Part shown: positions 35,950 to 44,123 of the stretch, piece by piece
How positions within the stretch are numbered: the stretch's first letter is position 1
Layout: every line of letters starts with the position of its first letter
IMG/VR virus record: IMGVR_UViG_3300032240_001151
Coordinates: 26,113-90,112 of that record
From: a virus
Reading direction: 5' to 3' (one strand)
DNA length: 64,000 nucleotides
Notes under the pieces: model-generated
The model's input: the letters and a program-made list of their open reading frames with translations, nothing else
What the model was told of the DNA's origin: nothing
The model's database searches: none
Made by a program: the position numbers and the translations under genes

Positions 35950-36175
35950 AAAAAATGTAAAAGAAATGTCTTCCACAGGTGGAGGAGCTCCGGCAGCAGA
36001 TCAAGGGCATGCAAATCCTGGAGATGGTGAAGGTATGGCAACTAAATATGGATTTGGAGGTGCTGGGGGAACAAAGGCTAAAAGAAAAAAAGGATTGATA
36101 AAGAAAAAATTTGCTGAGTCTAAAGATATTGACTTGGCTTTGGAGTATAAAAGATTATTTAAAAAGGAACTATAA
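35942..36175 (+). CDS. Small Gly-rich protein at the gp67/68 position
   Basis: 77 residues. The first 45 are a Gly/Ala/Pro-rich flexible region (STGGGAPAADQGHANPGDGE). The rest is basic then acidic (KAKRKKGLIKKKFAESKDID). It overlaps both neighbours and lies between portal and prohead protease, where T4 has the small core proteins gp67 and gp68. Sequence similarity to those is not evident, so the role is positional inference. FAE|S is a possible protease cut. Confidence 0.45.
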   Translation: MSKKNVKEMSSTGGGAPAADQGHANPGDGEGMATKYGFGGAGGTKAKRKKGLIKKKFAESKDIDLALEYKRLFKKEL

Positions 36176-36729
36176 TGACAACACAGCAATTATACCAGAA
36201 GGTATTGAACGAGCAATTAACTGAATCAGAATTTTTATGGCACGTTCGTAGGAATCCTATGTACAGTGATATGTTGACAAATACGATGTCATATAAAGAT
36301 ACCGTATCAAAGCTTAAAGGCAAAGGACATATCTTTGACCCAAAAGCTAATTCAGAAATAAAGCAAGGTTTTAACTTTTTTAGCGCATTTAAATCATTGC
36401 AAGAGTCTCTTACTGAAGGTAAGAAGAATCAGCTAAAAGGTGGTAAAGGTGATAAACTTACAGCCGATGATGTAAACTACTATGAGTTTACTAAAGGTTG
36501 GAAGCATGAGCTAGAGCATACTGATGACATTGACAAAGCTAAAGAAATTGCTATAGATCACCTTGCTGAAGATCCAAACTATTATACTCGTCTTGAAATG
36601 ATTGAGTTTAAAGCTAAGAAAAAAAATCGTACCGATCTTCCTATTGAAATTAAAAAGAGTAATTTCAAAGATAAGGACAATCAGATGAAGAATGCTCCAA
36701 AGAAAAAGGCTCCTAAAAAAGCTAAATAA
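36175..36729 (+). CDS. Prohead-block protein with DUF5661-like module
   Basis: 184 residues. Possible prohead-protease sites fall at L15-T-E17|S18, L75-Q-E77|S78 and L79-T-E81|G82. Residues about 95-140 (YEFTKGWKHELEHTDDIDKA, then DHLAEDPNYYTRLEMIE) match a small helical module I associate with DUF5661, common in phages and bacteria. The C-terminus is a Lys/Pro-rich basic tail. Together with its place before the protease gene, it is a good candidate for a core protein processed during head maturation. Confidence 0.55.
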   Translation: MTTQQLYQKVLNEQLTESEFLWHVRRNPMYSDMLTNTMSYKDTVSKLKGKGHIFDPKANSEIKQGFNFFSAFKSLQESLTEGKKNQLKGGKGDKLTADDVNYYEFTKGWKHELEHTDDIDKAKEIAIDHLAEDPNYYTRLEMIEFKAKKKNRTDLPIEIKKSNFKDKDNQMKNAPKKKAPKKAK

Positions 36730-36731
36730 GA

Positions 36732-39700
36732 ATGAATCTTTACGAAGACATATATAATTTTTTTAACGAAGCTCGTCCTAGAACTGTAAATAAGGATGTA
36801 GAAGATATTAGAAAAGGTCAAGCTATTTACAAAGGAGAAACTCCTAAAGATTTTGAAAAAACTTTTTTAAGAAGGGAAGAACCTAGTCAAAAAAGTTTTT
36901 TAAAGCCACCCTCAGATATAAATCAAAAGTCTTCCTTTAAAAATGGAGCAGTACATAGAATTGTTTTTAGAACTGCATTTAAAGATCAAAAAAAAGCTTA
37001 TTTTAGTATATACAGAAAAATATCTGAAAAAGAATATAAGGATCTAAAAAGTAATATTGAAATAAGTGCTACTGTATACCCTTCTGATAAAAAAGAGCAT
37101 TTTGAAGACGTATATTATTTAAATCCAGGAGAAGGAATTAGAAACGAAAAAGATGGGTTTGTACATCTAAACGATGCCCAGATAAAAGAAATAAAAGAAA
37201 AGTATTCTAAATACATGACCGAGTTTAATCCCGTATCTATAGAAGAGATAGCAAAGGGTTTAAAAATTAGGTATTATGAGTTTGATAAATTAAAAGCTTT
37301 CTGGGATAATAGAATGATAGCTTTTAAAGGTAGTAAAGATAAAGGATCTGCAAAAGCGGCTAGAGATGCAGAAAAGATTGAAGCTTTAAAAACAGAGATA
37401 GAAGATTTTATAGAGTATAATAAAGAAAATGTTATAAAAATTACTGGATTACATGATAAATCTGTAAAACCAGGTATAAGTCCAGAAGACAAAAAAGATT
37501 ATGAAGATCTTAGAAATTCTTTTATTAAATCATATGTAAGCAATCTTAGAAAAATAAGCAAATTAGCAGCTGTTCAAGTATTGACTTCTTTAGAAGAAAA
37601 GTTAAAAGATAGAAGAGATTTATTTGATTTAATAAAGTCTTCTTACGAAGGAAAATCAAAACCTTCTACATCTACTAGCACTGCAAAACAAAAAAGCAAG
37701 TTAGAAAAACCAGCAAAACCTTCTACAGACAAAGCTAGTTCTATTGAGTCTAAGGGAGGAGAGTTCATGTCTAATCAAAAACACATAGTAACTCTTAATA
37801 GGCTTATAAACGCTTTTTCTGAATCAGAAGATAAAGAAAAAAATGATAGAAAGGAAAGAGAGTATCAGAGAGATCAAATATTTGTATACCTCCCAGAACT
37901 TCTAAAACAAGTAAATAGCTTTAGCAAAAGCACTGAAGTAAAAGATTATGTGGTACAAGAAATGATAAGAAACAGAATAGCTGCTTTGACTGGAGACGAT
38001 AACACAGAATTATATAATATGATTAGCAAAACATATGATAATATGAAAGAGAAAGAATCTAAAAAGACATCTACAGGATCTATTACAGAAGCTGCAAAAA
38101 AGTATCTGATAAAAACAAAACCGGGCAGTGATGTAGATAATATATATAAAAAAAATCAAAAAGATCTTAATATAGGTGATGATGGAAAACCTATTCCTGG
38201 AGAGTATATAGTCGATTTAGATGTAGAACAACTGCCAAAGTTGAATGCTCCAAGCATGAAAGATAAAGGAATAATATCAATAGATCCATATTCTCCTAAA
38301 GATGAACCTTCTAAACAGGAAGCGTCTCCAGAAGATAAAACATATAAAGTATCAGCTAAAATAGGAGGCGGAAGTGAACAAGATGGTAGAATGGTAGGTA
38401 CCAAGATTCTTAACATGTTAAAAGCAGATCCTCAATATAAAAATATAACTTTTGCTGATTTAAAAGAAAAAGTTCCATATAAATTAAAAGGAAAAGAAGG
38501 TCAAGATATTGTTCTTACTATAAAAAGTTTAACTCCTTTTGGACAATCTGGAAAAAAAACTGTTTTTGGTACAAAAGATAAAAAAGAAGACGAACCAGAA
38601 ACTAGAAAAATAAGCGTTAGGATTCCATACCAAACTCCACAAACAATATCATATGCTGTAAATAAAGGAGTTAAAATGGCTAAACAAAATACTTCTGGAC
38701 TTTCCTTAAAGTTTTATGTAGTAGATACTGAAAAGAAAGAAATAGTAAAAGGGTTTAATAACTGGGGCGAGGCTAAAAAAGCAGCCCAGGATATGGGACC
38801 TAAGTTTAAAGCTATGCAAAGAGCTGAAATCACTTCAGCAGGTATAAACGAAGCTCTTTCTAAACAAGACATAGCTAAATTAAAAAGTACTAGAGTGTCT
38901 TTCACTATACAAAGTGACCTAGACCCAGATAAACAGTATAACATTTCAGATAATGTAAGAGAGGTAAAAGAAGAAAAAGGAAAGATAGTATTAGTTCTTT
39001 CTGAAGCTGGAGTAGTAACCTTTGATAAAGAAGGAACTGGTGTATTCAAATATAGTAAAGATAACAAAGAGTATCAAGCACTTAATGTACCATCTGATTT
39101 AAATTCTATGGTTAAAAAAGCATTAGCACCTGCTAAAGATACTAAAGAGCCTGAGTCTCAACTAGAAGCTTACATTCGTAAACGTATTCGTCAAGCTATA
39201 AAAGAAGCAGAAGTAAGCCAATATTGGGGATATCAAGGAGCTGATGTAAAAAAAAAGCGTCTTGAGGAGTATTTAAAGAGGTATGATTGGGGTTTTCAAA
39301 ACAGTGACAACCCTTATACTCATGCTGAAGGAAGTGCTAAACATGCTATAGTATCTAAATTAGTTCACGAATTACAAGCGATGGGAGTAGATGCAATAGC
39401 AATATTCAACTCGTATGCTCCTGACGAGTACCAAGTAACAGATTTAGATCAATTAGATTATGCATCTGATTCTCCTTTGGGATCTCAACTCACACAGCCA
39501 TATAATCCAGATTCATTAACTGCTAGAGGCGGTAGAGTAGCTGAAATGAACGGACCTGTGCCTACTAAAGGACAAGGGGCTGACCAATTAGATAGATTGG
39601 TTGCTAATATAACACCTAAGCTTAAAGCTGATATAATAGCAAAAGGAAATGCAAAAAATGCAAAAGAGTTAATATCTGTATTTAGACAAGCTAAAGGTAT

Positions 39701-39752
39701 AGCTGATGATGTTACAGATGACATGATCTATAATAAAATAAAAAGCGTATAA
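36732..39752 (+). CDS. Large candidate internal head protein with several maturation sites
   Basis: 1006 residues, Lys-rich. The leader MNLYEDIYNFFNEARPRTV ends in a Glu-Ala pair like T4 internal proteins. Three sites fit the (I/L)xE|A rule and fall between domain-like regions: I451-T-E453|A, I705-N-E707|A and I823-K-E825|A. Residues about 305-345 are a low-complexity Ser/Lys linker. The C-terminal 180 residues include a conserved-looking YWGYQGADVKKKRLEEYLKR and HAIVSKLVHELQAMGVDAI. No enzyme family is recognised. It ends 12 bases before the prohead protease gene. Confidence 0.45.
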   Translation: MNLYEDIYNFFNEARPRTVNKDVEDIRKGQAIYKGETPKDFEKTFLRREEPSQKSFLKPPSDINQKSSFKNGAVHRIVFRTAFKDQKKAYFSIYRKISEKEYKDLKSNIEISATVYPSDKKEHFEDVYYLNPGEGIRNEKDGFVHLNDAQIKEIKEKYSKYMTEFNPVSIEEIAKGLKIRYYEFDKLKAFWDNRMIAFKGSKDKGSAKAARDAEKIEALKTEIEDFIEYNKENVIKITGLHDKSVKPGISPEDKKDYEDLRNSFIKSYVSNLRKISKLAAVQVLTSLEEKLKDRRDLFDLIKSSYEGKSKPSTSTSTAKQKSKLEKPAKPSTDKASSIESKGGEFMSNQKHIVTLNRLINAFSESEDKEKNDRKEREYQRDQIFVYLPELLKQVNSFSKSTEVKDYVVQEMIRNRIAALTGDDNTELYNMISKTYDNMKEKESKKTSTGSITEAAKKYLIKTKPGSDVDNIYKKNQKDLNIGDDGKPIPGEYIVDLDVEQLPKLNAPSMKDKGIISIDPYSPKDEPSKQEASPEDKTYKVSAKIGGGSEQDGRMVGTKILNMLKADPQYKNITFADLKEKVPYKLKGKEGQDIVLTIKSLTPFGQSGKKTVFGTKDKKEDEPETRKISVRIPYQTPQTISYAVNKGVKMAKQNTSGLSLKFYVVDTEKKEIVKGFNNWGEAKKAAQDMGPKFKAMQRAEITSAGINEALSKQDIAKLKSTRVSFTIQSDLDPDKQYNISDNVREVKEEKGKIVLVLSEAGVVTFDKEGTGVFKYSKDNKEYQALNVPSDLNSMVKKALAPAKDTKEPESQLEAYIRKRIRQAIKEAEVSQYWGYQGADVKKKRLEEYLKRYDWGFQNSDNPYTHAEGSAKHAIVSKLVHELQAMGVDAIAIFNSYAPDEYQVTDLDQLDYASDSPLGSQLTQPYNPDSLTARGGRVAEMNGPVPTKGQGADQLDRLVANITPKLKADIIAKGNAKNAKELISVFRQAKGIADDVTDDMIYNKIKSV

Positions 39753-39763
39753 TTATATATAAC

Positions 39764-40372
39764 ATGCAAGTACTTACAGAATATCACCAAATACAATTAC
39801 CAAATCAGCTCCTAGAAGCATATGAGCCAGGTAAGCCTATGATGATCACAGGAGTGATTATACAACGTTCTAATGCTAAAAACAGGAATGGTAGGATATA
39901 TCCTGAAGATGTATTGAGAAGAGAGATAGATAAGTACAATGATACTATGGTTAAGTCTAATAGAGCTTTAGGAGAACTAGACCACAGTGATTCTAACGTA
40001 GTGAACTTAAAAAATGTATCACACAATATTAAAAAAATATACTGGAAAGGAGATGATGTAGTAGGAGATATTGAAATATTAGACGGAGATGAGTTCCCAG
40101 CAGGCCGTATAGCCGCAGGATTACTTCGTAGAGGTATACCAGTAGGAATTAGTTCTAGAGGTATGGGTAGTGTTAAAGAATCTCATGATGGTACTGTAAC
40201 TGTTAATGATGATTTTAACCTTCTTACTTTTGATTTAGTATCTTTTGAGTCTACTCAAGGAGCTAATCTGACTCTTAAAGAAGGGTATGAAAGTACTAAA
40301 GCATCTTATGATAGTATAGACCGTATAGTTAGAGATTTAATTTGCAATAATACTGGCGTCTGCCACTGCTAA
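39764..40372 (+). CDS. Prohead core protease, T4 gp21-like
   Basis: 202 residues, a serine protease that matures the prohead by cutting core and shell proteins after (I/L)xE. The likely catalytic His74 lies in RALGELDHSDS and the Ser in PVGISSRGMGSV (Ser130/131), as in T4 gp21. The opening GVIIQRSNAKNRNGRIYPED is the conserved family N-terminal block. L16-L-E18|A19 could be an autoprocessing site. Its place directly before scaffold and major capsid genes matches T4. Confidence 0.93.
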   Translation: MQVLTEYHQIQLPNQLLEAYEPGKPMMITGVIIQRSNAKNRNGRIYPEDVLRREIDKYNDTMVKSNRALGELDHSDSNVVNLKNVSHNIKKIYWKGDDVVGDIEILDGDEFPAGRIAAGLLRRGIPVGISSRGMGSVKESHDGTVTVNDDFNLLTFDLVSFESTQGANLTLKEGYESTKASYDSIDRIVRDLICNNTGVCHC

Positions 40373-40375
40373 TTA

Positions 40376-40525
40376 AAAATTATTTATAAAAATCTTGGTT
40401 TTTAAAATTTCTGTATATTTATTATAGAAATATTCGCCTAATACTCTTTTTTTATAAGGAGTTGAAATATAAAAATTCTATTACCCCTCTAATAGGCGTA
40501 AATCCAAAAACAAATTTTAAGGAAA
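40376..40525 (+). promoter_or_regulatory. Long leader of the scaffold/capsid unit with two ATATTTATA-type boxes
   Basis: One of the longest noncoding stretches here. It holds AAAATTATTTATAAAA (40376-40391) and GTATATTTATTATAG (40413-40427), both variants of the recurring box. A short inverted repeat follows: CGCCTA at 40435-40440 and TAGGCG at 40493-40498. An unusually good ribosome-binding sequence AAGGAAA directly precedes the ATG at 40526. This suits strong late expression of scaffold and capsid. Confidence 0.45.
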
Positions 40526-41644
40526 ATGAACACAAATTTGCTCAAAGAAGCAATCGCTGAAGCGGATGCTATCAAAAAAATGGCTATTGAAAATGCCAAG
40601 GCTAGTTTAAACGAAGCTTTTGATTCTAAAATCAAATCTATGCTTGCTGCACGTCTTGAAGAAGAAGCTGATGACCTCGAAGAAGAATACGAAGAGGAAG
40701 ATGAAGCTGCTATGCCTAAGAAAAAGAAACATGCTGAACCAGATGCTGATAATAAAGGCGGAAAGTCAGACCATGATGCAGATAACAAAGAAGAAGATGA
40801 TGAAGAAGATGATGAAGAAGAAGATGAAGCTTACAAACCTAAAGAAGATGAAACTGATGAGGGATTCAATCTTGATGAGATCATAGCTGAGCTTGAAAAA
40901 GGTGAGGAAGATCAAGACGAAGCTGCTTACGAAGAAGAAGATGAAGCTGCAGTTTACGAAGGTGATGATGAAGATGGCGATGACGAAAAGAAATCAATGC
41001 CTGTAGAAGACGAAGAAGATGGTGATTCTGAAGATGAAGGTGCAATGGATGAAGAAATCGACATTGCTGCTTTATTAGCTGAGCTTGGTCATGAAGATCA
41101 AAAAGATCAAGACGAAGCTGCTTACGAAGAAGAAGATGAAGCTTACAAAGATGAAGAAGATGAAGCAAAATCTCTCGAAGAAGAAATGATGAGTCTTCTT
41201 GAAAAAATGAAACAAGCTAAAGCTGATAAAAAAACTAAAGAAGAAGAAAAAGAAAAGAAGCCTGAGTCAAAAGAGTTAAAAGAAATCAAGCGTCAAGCTG
41301 CTGAATTAGCTCAAAAAGTTAACGAAACTAATTTGATCAATGCTAAACTTTTATATCTTAATAAAATTCTTCGCAAGTATAACTTGTCAGAACAACAAAA
41401 GATTAAGGTTATCAGTGCTTTTGACAAAGCTGCAACTGTTAATGAGTCTAAGATCGTTCACGAATCATTAGATCAAGCATTCAGCGTTAAAAACGATAAC
41501 GTTAAATCCGGTCTTAAAGAATCTATTGGCTTTGCTTCTAGCGCAGCTGGTAATTCAACAAAGCGTGTTATAAATGAAGGCGTAATTGCTGATGTTGACA
41601 AACAAGTGTCAAGATGGCAAAAACTCGCTGGTATAATCAAGTAA
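40526..41644 (+). CDS. Prohead core scaffold protein, T4 gp22-like
   Basis: 372 residues. Residues about 45-235 are extremely acidic, with Glu/Asp tracts interrupted by AAYEEEDEA-like repeats. The C-terminal 130 residues form helices (AAELAQKVNETNLINAKLLY, ILRKYNLSEQQKIKVISAFD), the recognisable gp22 part. Several (I/L)xE|(A/S/G) sites are present (LKE|A, IAE|A, LNE|A near the start; LKE|S and INE|G near the end), fitting complete digestion during maturation. It is longer than T4 gp22 (269) because of the acidic insert. It lies between protease and major capsid genes. Confidence 0.9.
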   Translation: MNTNLLKEAIAEADAIKKMAIENAKASLNEAFDSKIKSMLAARLEEEADDLEEEYEEEDEAAMPKKKKHAEPDADNKGGKSDHDADNKEEDDEEDDEEEDEAYKPKEDETDEGFNLDEIIAELEKGEEDQDEAAYEEEDEAAVYEGDDEDGDDEKKSMPVEDEEDGDSEDEGAMDEEIDIAALLAELGHEDQKDQDEAAYEEEDEAYKDEEDEAKSLEEEMMSLLEKMKQAKADKKTKEEEKEKKPESKELKEIKRQAAELAQKVNETNLINAKLLYLNKILRKYNLSEQQKIKVISAFDKAATVNESKIVHESLDQAFSVKNDNVKSGLKESIGFASSAAGNSTKRVINEGVIADVDKQVSRWQKLAGIIK

Positions 41645-41671
41645 TTTAAAAACAAAAATAAAAATTAAAAA

Positions 41672-43324
41672 ATGAACGTACAATCTCTCTTAGAAAGTTC
41701 TAATCCTTATGTTTCCCAAATGTCGGAAGCACAAAGGTTAGTAAAGAAGTGGGGTGAAACTGGCCTTTTGGAAGGTAATGACCTTGCAAAGCAACCATAC
41801 GGTAAAGAGCGTATGGCTATCATCCTTGAAAACCAAGCTAAACAGCTTATGGTTGAACAATCTCAAACTGGTACTGGTGGTTCTTTTACCGTAGGATCTG
41901 GTGAACAATGGGCTGGTGTAGCTCTTCCGCTCGTGCGTAAGATCTTCGCTGACATTTCTGCTAAAGAATTTGTTAGTGTACAACCTATGACACTCCCTGC
42001 TGGTCTTGTATTCTTCCTTGAATTCAAGTATGGTACTAGCGTACCTGGCACTGTAGGAAACAATCGTTTTACTTCTGGTGACAGCATGTATGGTACAACT
42101 AACGTGAAAGATGTAGATCCTTCAGGTGGTTTGTATGGTGCAGGTCGTTTTGGTTATTCAATCAACGATGCTTCTGCTTCTGTAAACTTCCTTATCTGGA
42201 CTGGTTCTGCTGGTGATGTAAACTATAACTCTCAATATAGTGCTTCTGCTGCTGCTAATGGCTTACGTAGAATCGTAATTACATCTGCTAGTGGTTCATT
42301 GGCAGGTTTGGATATTAACGGAGTTAGAGCTTTCACTATCACTGGTAGTGCAAACATTGGTGCAGTGTTGAGCGAATCAACAATTCTTTCTGAATTTACT
42401 AGCTATTTTGTAAGTGGTGGTGTTGATAACCTCCAGTTTATCGTATCTGGTTCTGGCGGTGCTATGAACTATGGTACTGGTTCTGGTCGTGTATTCTATC
42501 AAAAGCAACCTAACGACAATAGCCGTGGTGACTTCGAAGATACTGCAACAACTCCGTTGACTGGTTCTAATGCAATCCCTGAAATCAACGTAGAAATGCG
42601 TTCTGAGGCAGTTGTTGCTAAAACTAGAAAACTAAAAGCTAAGTGGACTCCGGAATTTAGTCAAGACCTTAACGCATATCAATCTTTGGATGCTGAGGCT
42701 GAATTGACTTCAACTCTTTCTGAGTACATTTCTCTTGAAATTGATCTTGAGATCATCGATATGTTGATCGAAAACGCAAACACTACAGAATACTGGTCTG
42801 CTGCGAACAATACGTTCTACAATAAAGCAACTGGTGTTTGGAGTGCTCCTGCAACAGGATTCTACAATACACAAGGTGGCTGGTTTGCTACATTGGGCAC
42901 TAAGATCCAAAGCGTAGCTCGTACTATCCACAAGAAGACTCTTCGTGGTCAAGCTAACGTTCTTATGTGCGGACCTTCTATCGCTACAATCATCGAATCT
43001 ATCCCTGGCTATGCCGCTGATACCGATGGTAGCAAAGAAGAATTTGCAATGGGTTCACACAAAGCTGGTCAGTTGAATAGCCGTTACAAAGTGTATGTTA
43101 ACCCATACATGAACGAAAACACTATTCTCTTGGCTTATAAGGGTAGCCAGTTCCTTGAAACAGGTGCTGTATTTGCTCCTTATATTCCATTGATCATGAC
43201 TCCTTTGTTGTATGATCCAGAGACTTTCACACCAAGAAAAGGTCTCATGACTAGGTATGCTAAGAAAATGCTAAGGGCTGAATTCTTCGGAAAGATAGCT
43301 TGTGCTGATTTGAACACTATCTAA
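41672..43324 (+). CDS. Major capsid protein, T4 gp23-like
   Basis: 550 residues with the HK97-type shell fold. Matches to gp23 include the N-terminal LLEGNDL and ERMAIILENQAKQL, then GVALPLVRKIFADISAKEFV, VSVQPMTLPAGLVFFLEFKY, the central KLKAKWTPEFSQDLNAY, and the C-terminal AKKMLRAEFFGKIACADL. Candidate maturation sites are L32-L-E34|G35 and Glu62|Gln63, the latter nearest the T4 cut at residue 65. Arg codons are mostly CGT here, unlike the AGA used in neighbouring genes, which suggests selection for high expression. A strong terminator follows. Confidence 0.95.
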   Translation: MNVQSLLESSNPYVSQMSEAQRLVKKWGETGLLEGNDLAKQPYGKERMAIILENQAKQLMVEQSQTGTGGSFTVGSGEQWAGVALPLVRKIFADISAKEFVSVQPMTLPAGLVFFLEFKYGTSVPGTVGNNRFTSGDSMYGTTNVKDVDPSGGLYGAGRFGYSINDASASVNFLIWTGSAGDVNYNSQYSASAAANGLRRIVITSASGSLAGLDINGVRAFTITGSANIGAVLSESTILSEFTSYFVSGGVDNLQFIVSGSGGAMNYGTGSGRVFYQKQPNDNSRGDFEDTATTPLTGSNAIPEINVEMRSEAVVAKTRKLKAKWTPEFSQDLNAYQSLDAEAELTSTLSEYISLEIDLEIIDMLIENANTTEYWSAANNTFYNKATGVWSAPATGFYNTQGGWFATLGTKIQSVARTIHKKTLRGQANVLMCGPSIATIIESIPGYAADTDGSKEEFAMGSHKAGQLNSRYKVYVNPYMNENTILLAYKGSQFLETGAVFAPYIPLIMTPLLYDPETFTPRKGLMTRYAKKMLRAEFFGKIACADLNTI

Positions 43325-43348
43325 TCAAATGAGTAAATAAAATTAAAG

Positions 43349-43373
43349 AAGCCGGGTTCATCCCGGCTTTTTT
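43349..43373 (+). terminator. Intrinsic terminator after the major capsid gene
   Basis: AAGCCGGG and CCCGGCTT form an 8-base-pair stem around a 5-base loop, followed by a run of T. It is the only strong Rho-independent terminator seen in the window and isolates the capsid unit from phoH. Confidence 0.9.
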
Positions 43374-43383
43374 ATTATTATAA

Positions 43384-43397
43384 TCTATTTATATAAA
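43384..43397 (+). promoter_or_regulatory. Candidate phage late-type promoter box
   Basis: TCTATTTATATAAA lies just beyond the capsid terminator and 8 bases before the phoH start. It is a variant of the recurring box, and its place after a terminator argues for a real promoter. Confidence 0.45.
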
Positions 43398-43405
43398 ACT
43401 AGTTT

Positions 43406-44095
43406 ATGCCATCAAACCATCACAAAGATCCGGTGTTTCAACAAAAGAGAGTCCCTAAGAATCCTATTAAATTTCAGTTATCTTTAAATGATGAACAGAA
43501 AGTTGCAAAAGAAAAAATAATAAATAGTGATATTGCCGTTGTTAGAGGTAAAGCAGGTAGCGGTAAGTCTTTATTAGCAGCACAGATAGCATTAGATATG
43601 CTATATAAAAAAGAAGTAGAGAAGATTATAATAGCCAGACCTGCTATAACAGCTGGTGAACAAATTGGTTTTTTACCAGGAAATAAAGATGAGAAGATGG
43701 CACCCTTTACTGCACCTGTATATGATAACATGTATAGGCTAACAGGTAAAGAAAAGATAGAAAAATTAGTAATGGAGGGTGAAATTGAAATCATTCCTGT
43801 AGGTTTTTTAAGAGGGTTTAACTTTACTAATTGTATAGTTATAATTGATGAGGCACAAAACTGTTCTGAGAATCAATTAGAGCTGATTATGGGGCGTTTA
43901 TGTATAGGATCTAAGATTATTATATGCGGAGATAGCGCACAGATAGATCTTAAAAGCAAAAAAGATTCTGGGTTTGATTTTATATGTAAACATATGAAAG
44001 ATATACCGGGATTTAGTATAATAACCCTACAAACTAATCATAGGCATCCTATAGTAGAACCTATGCTGGCTATATTTGAACAATACAGGAGTTAG
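43406..44095 (+). CDS. phoH: PhoH-like ATPase
   Basis: 229 residues, typical of phage PhoH proteins. Walker A is VVRGKAGSGKSLLA near residue 48, followed by IIIARPAITAGEQIGFLPG (the family signature) and Walker B IVIIDEAQNCSENQL. CGDSAQIDL and NHRHPIVEPML complete the helicase-like core. PhoH is common in marine and freshwater phages. Its role is unsettled, with RNA-related or phosphate-stress functions proposed. It stands alone between the capsid terminator and the neck genes. Confidence 0.92.
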   Translation: MPSNHHKDPVFQQKRVPKNPIKFQLSLNDEQKVAKEKIINSDIAVVRGKAGSGKSLLAAQIALDMLYKKEVEKIIIARPAITAGEQIGFLPGNKDEKMAPFTAPVYDNMYRLTGKEKIEKLVMEGEIEIIPVGFLRGFNFTNCIVIIDEAQNCSENQLELIMGRLCIGSKIIICGDSAQIDLKSKKDSGFDFICKHMKDIPGFSIITLQTNHRHPIVEPMLAIFEQYRS

Positions 44096-44096
44096 C

Positions 44097-44112
44097 GATA
44101 TTTATATTTATA
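44097..44112 (+). promoter_or_regulatory. Candidate phage late-type promoter box
   Basis: GATATTTATATTTATA overlaps the end of the phoH region and lies 11 bases before the neck gene start. It contains two overlapping copies of the core. Confidence 0.45.
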
Positions 44113-44123
44113 AAGAATTATAA

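Noticed and set aside
40881-41168. Minus-strand Leu/His-rich frame and a plus-strand Lys/Met-rich frame in the scaffold gene
   Set aside because: Both are by-products of the GAA/GAT-rich acidic insert of the scaffold gene and have no start context or protein-like composition.
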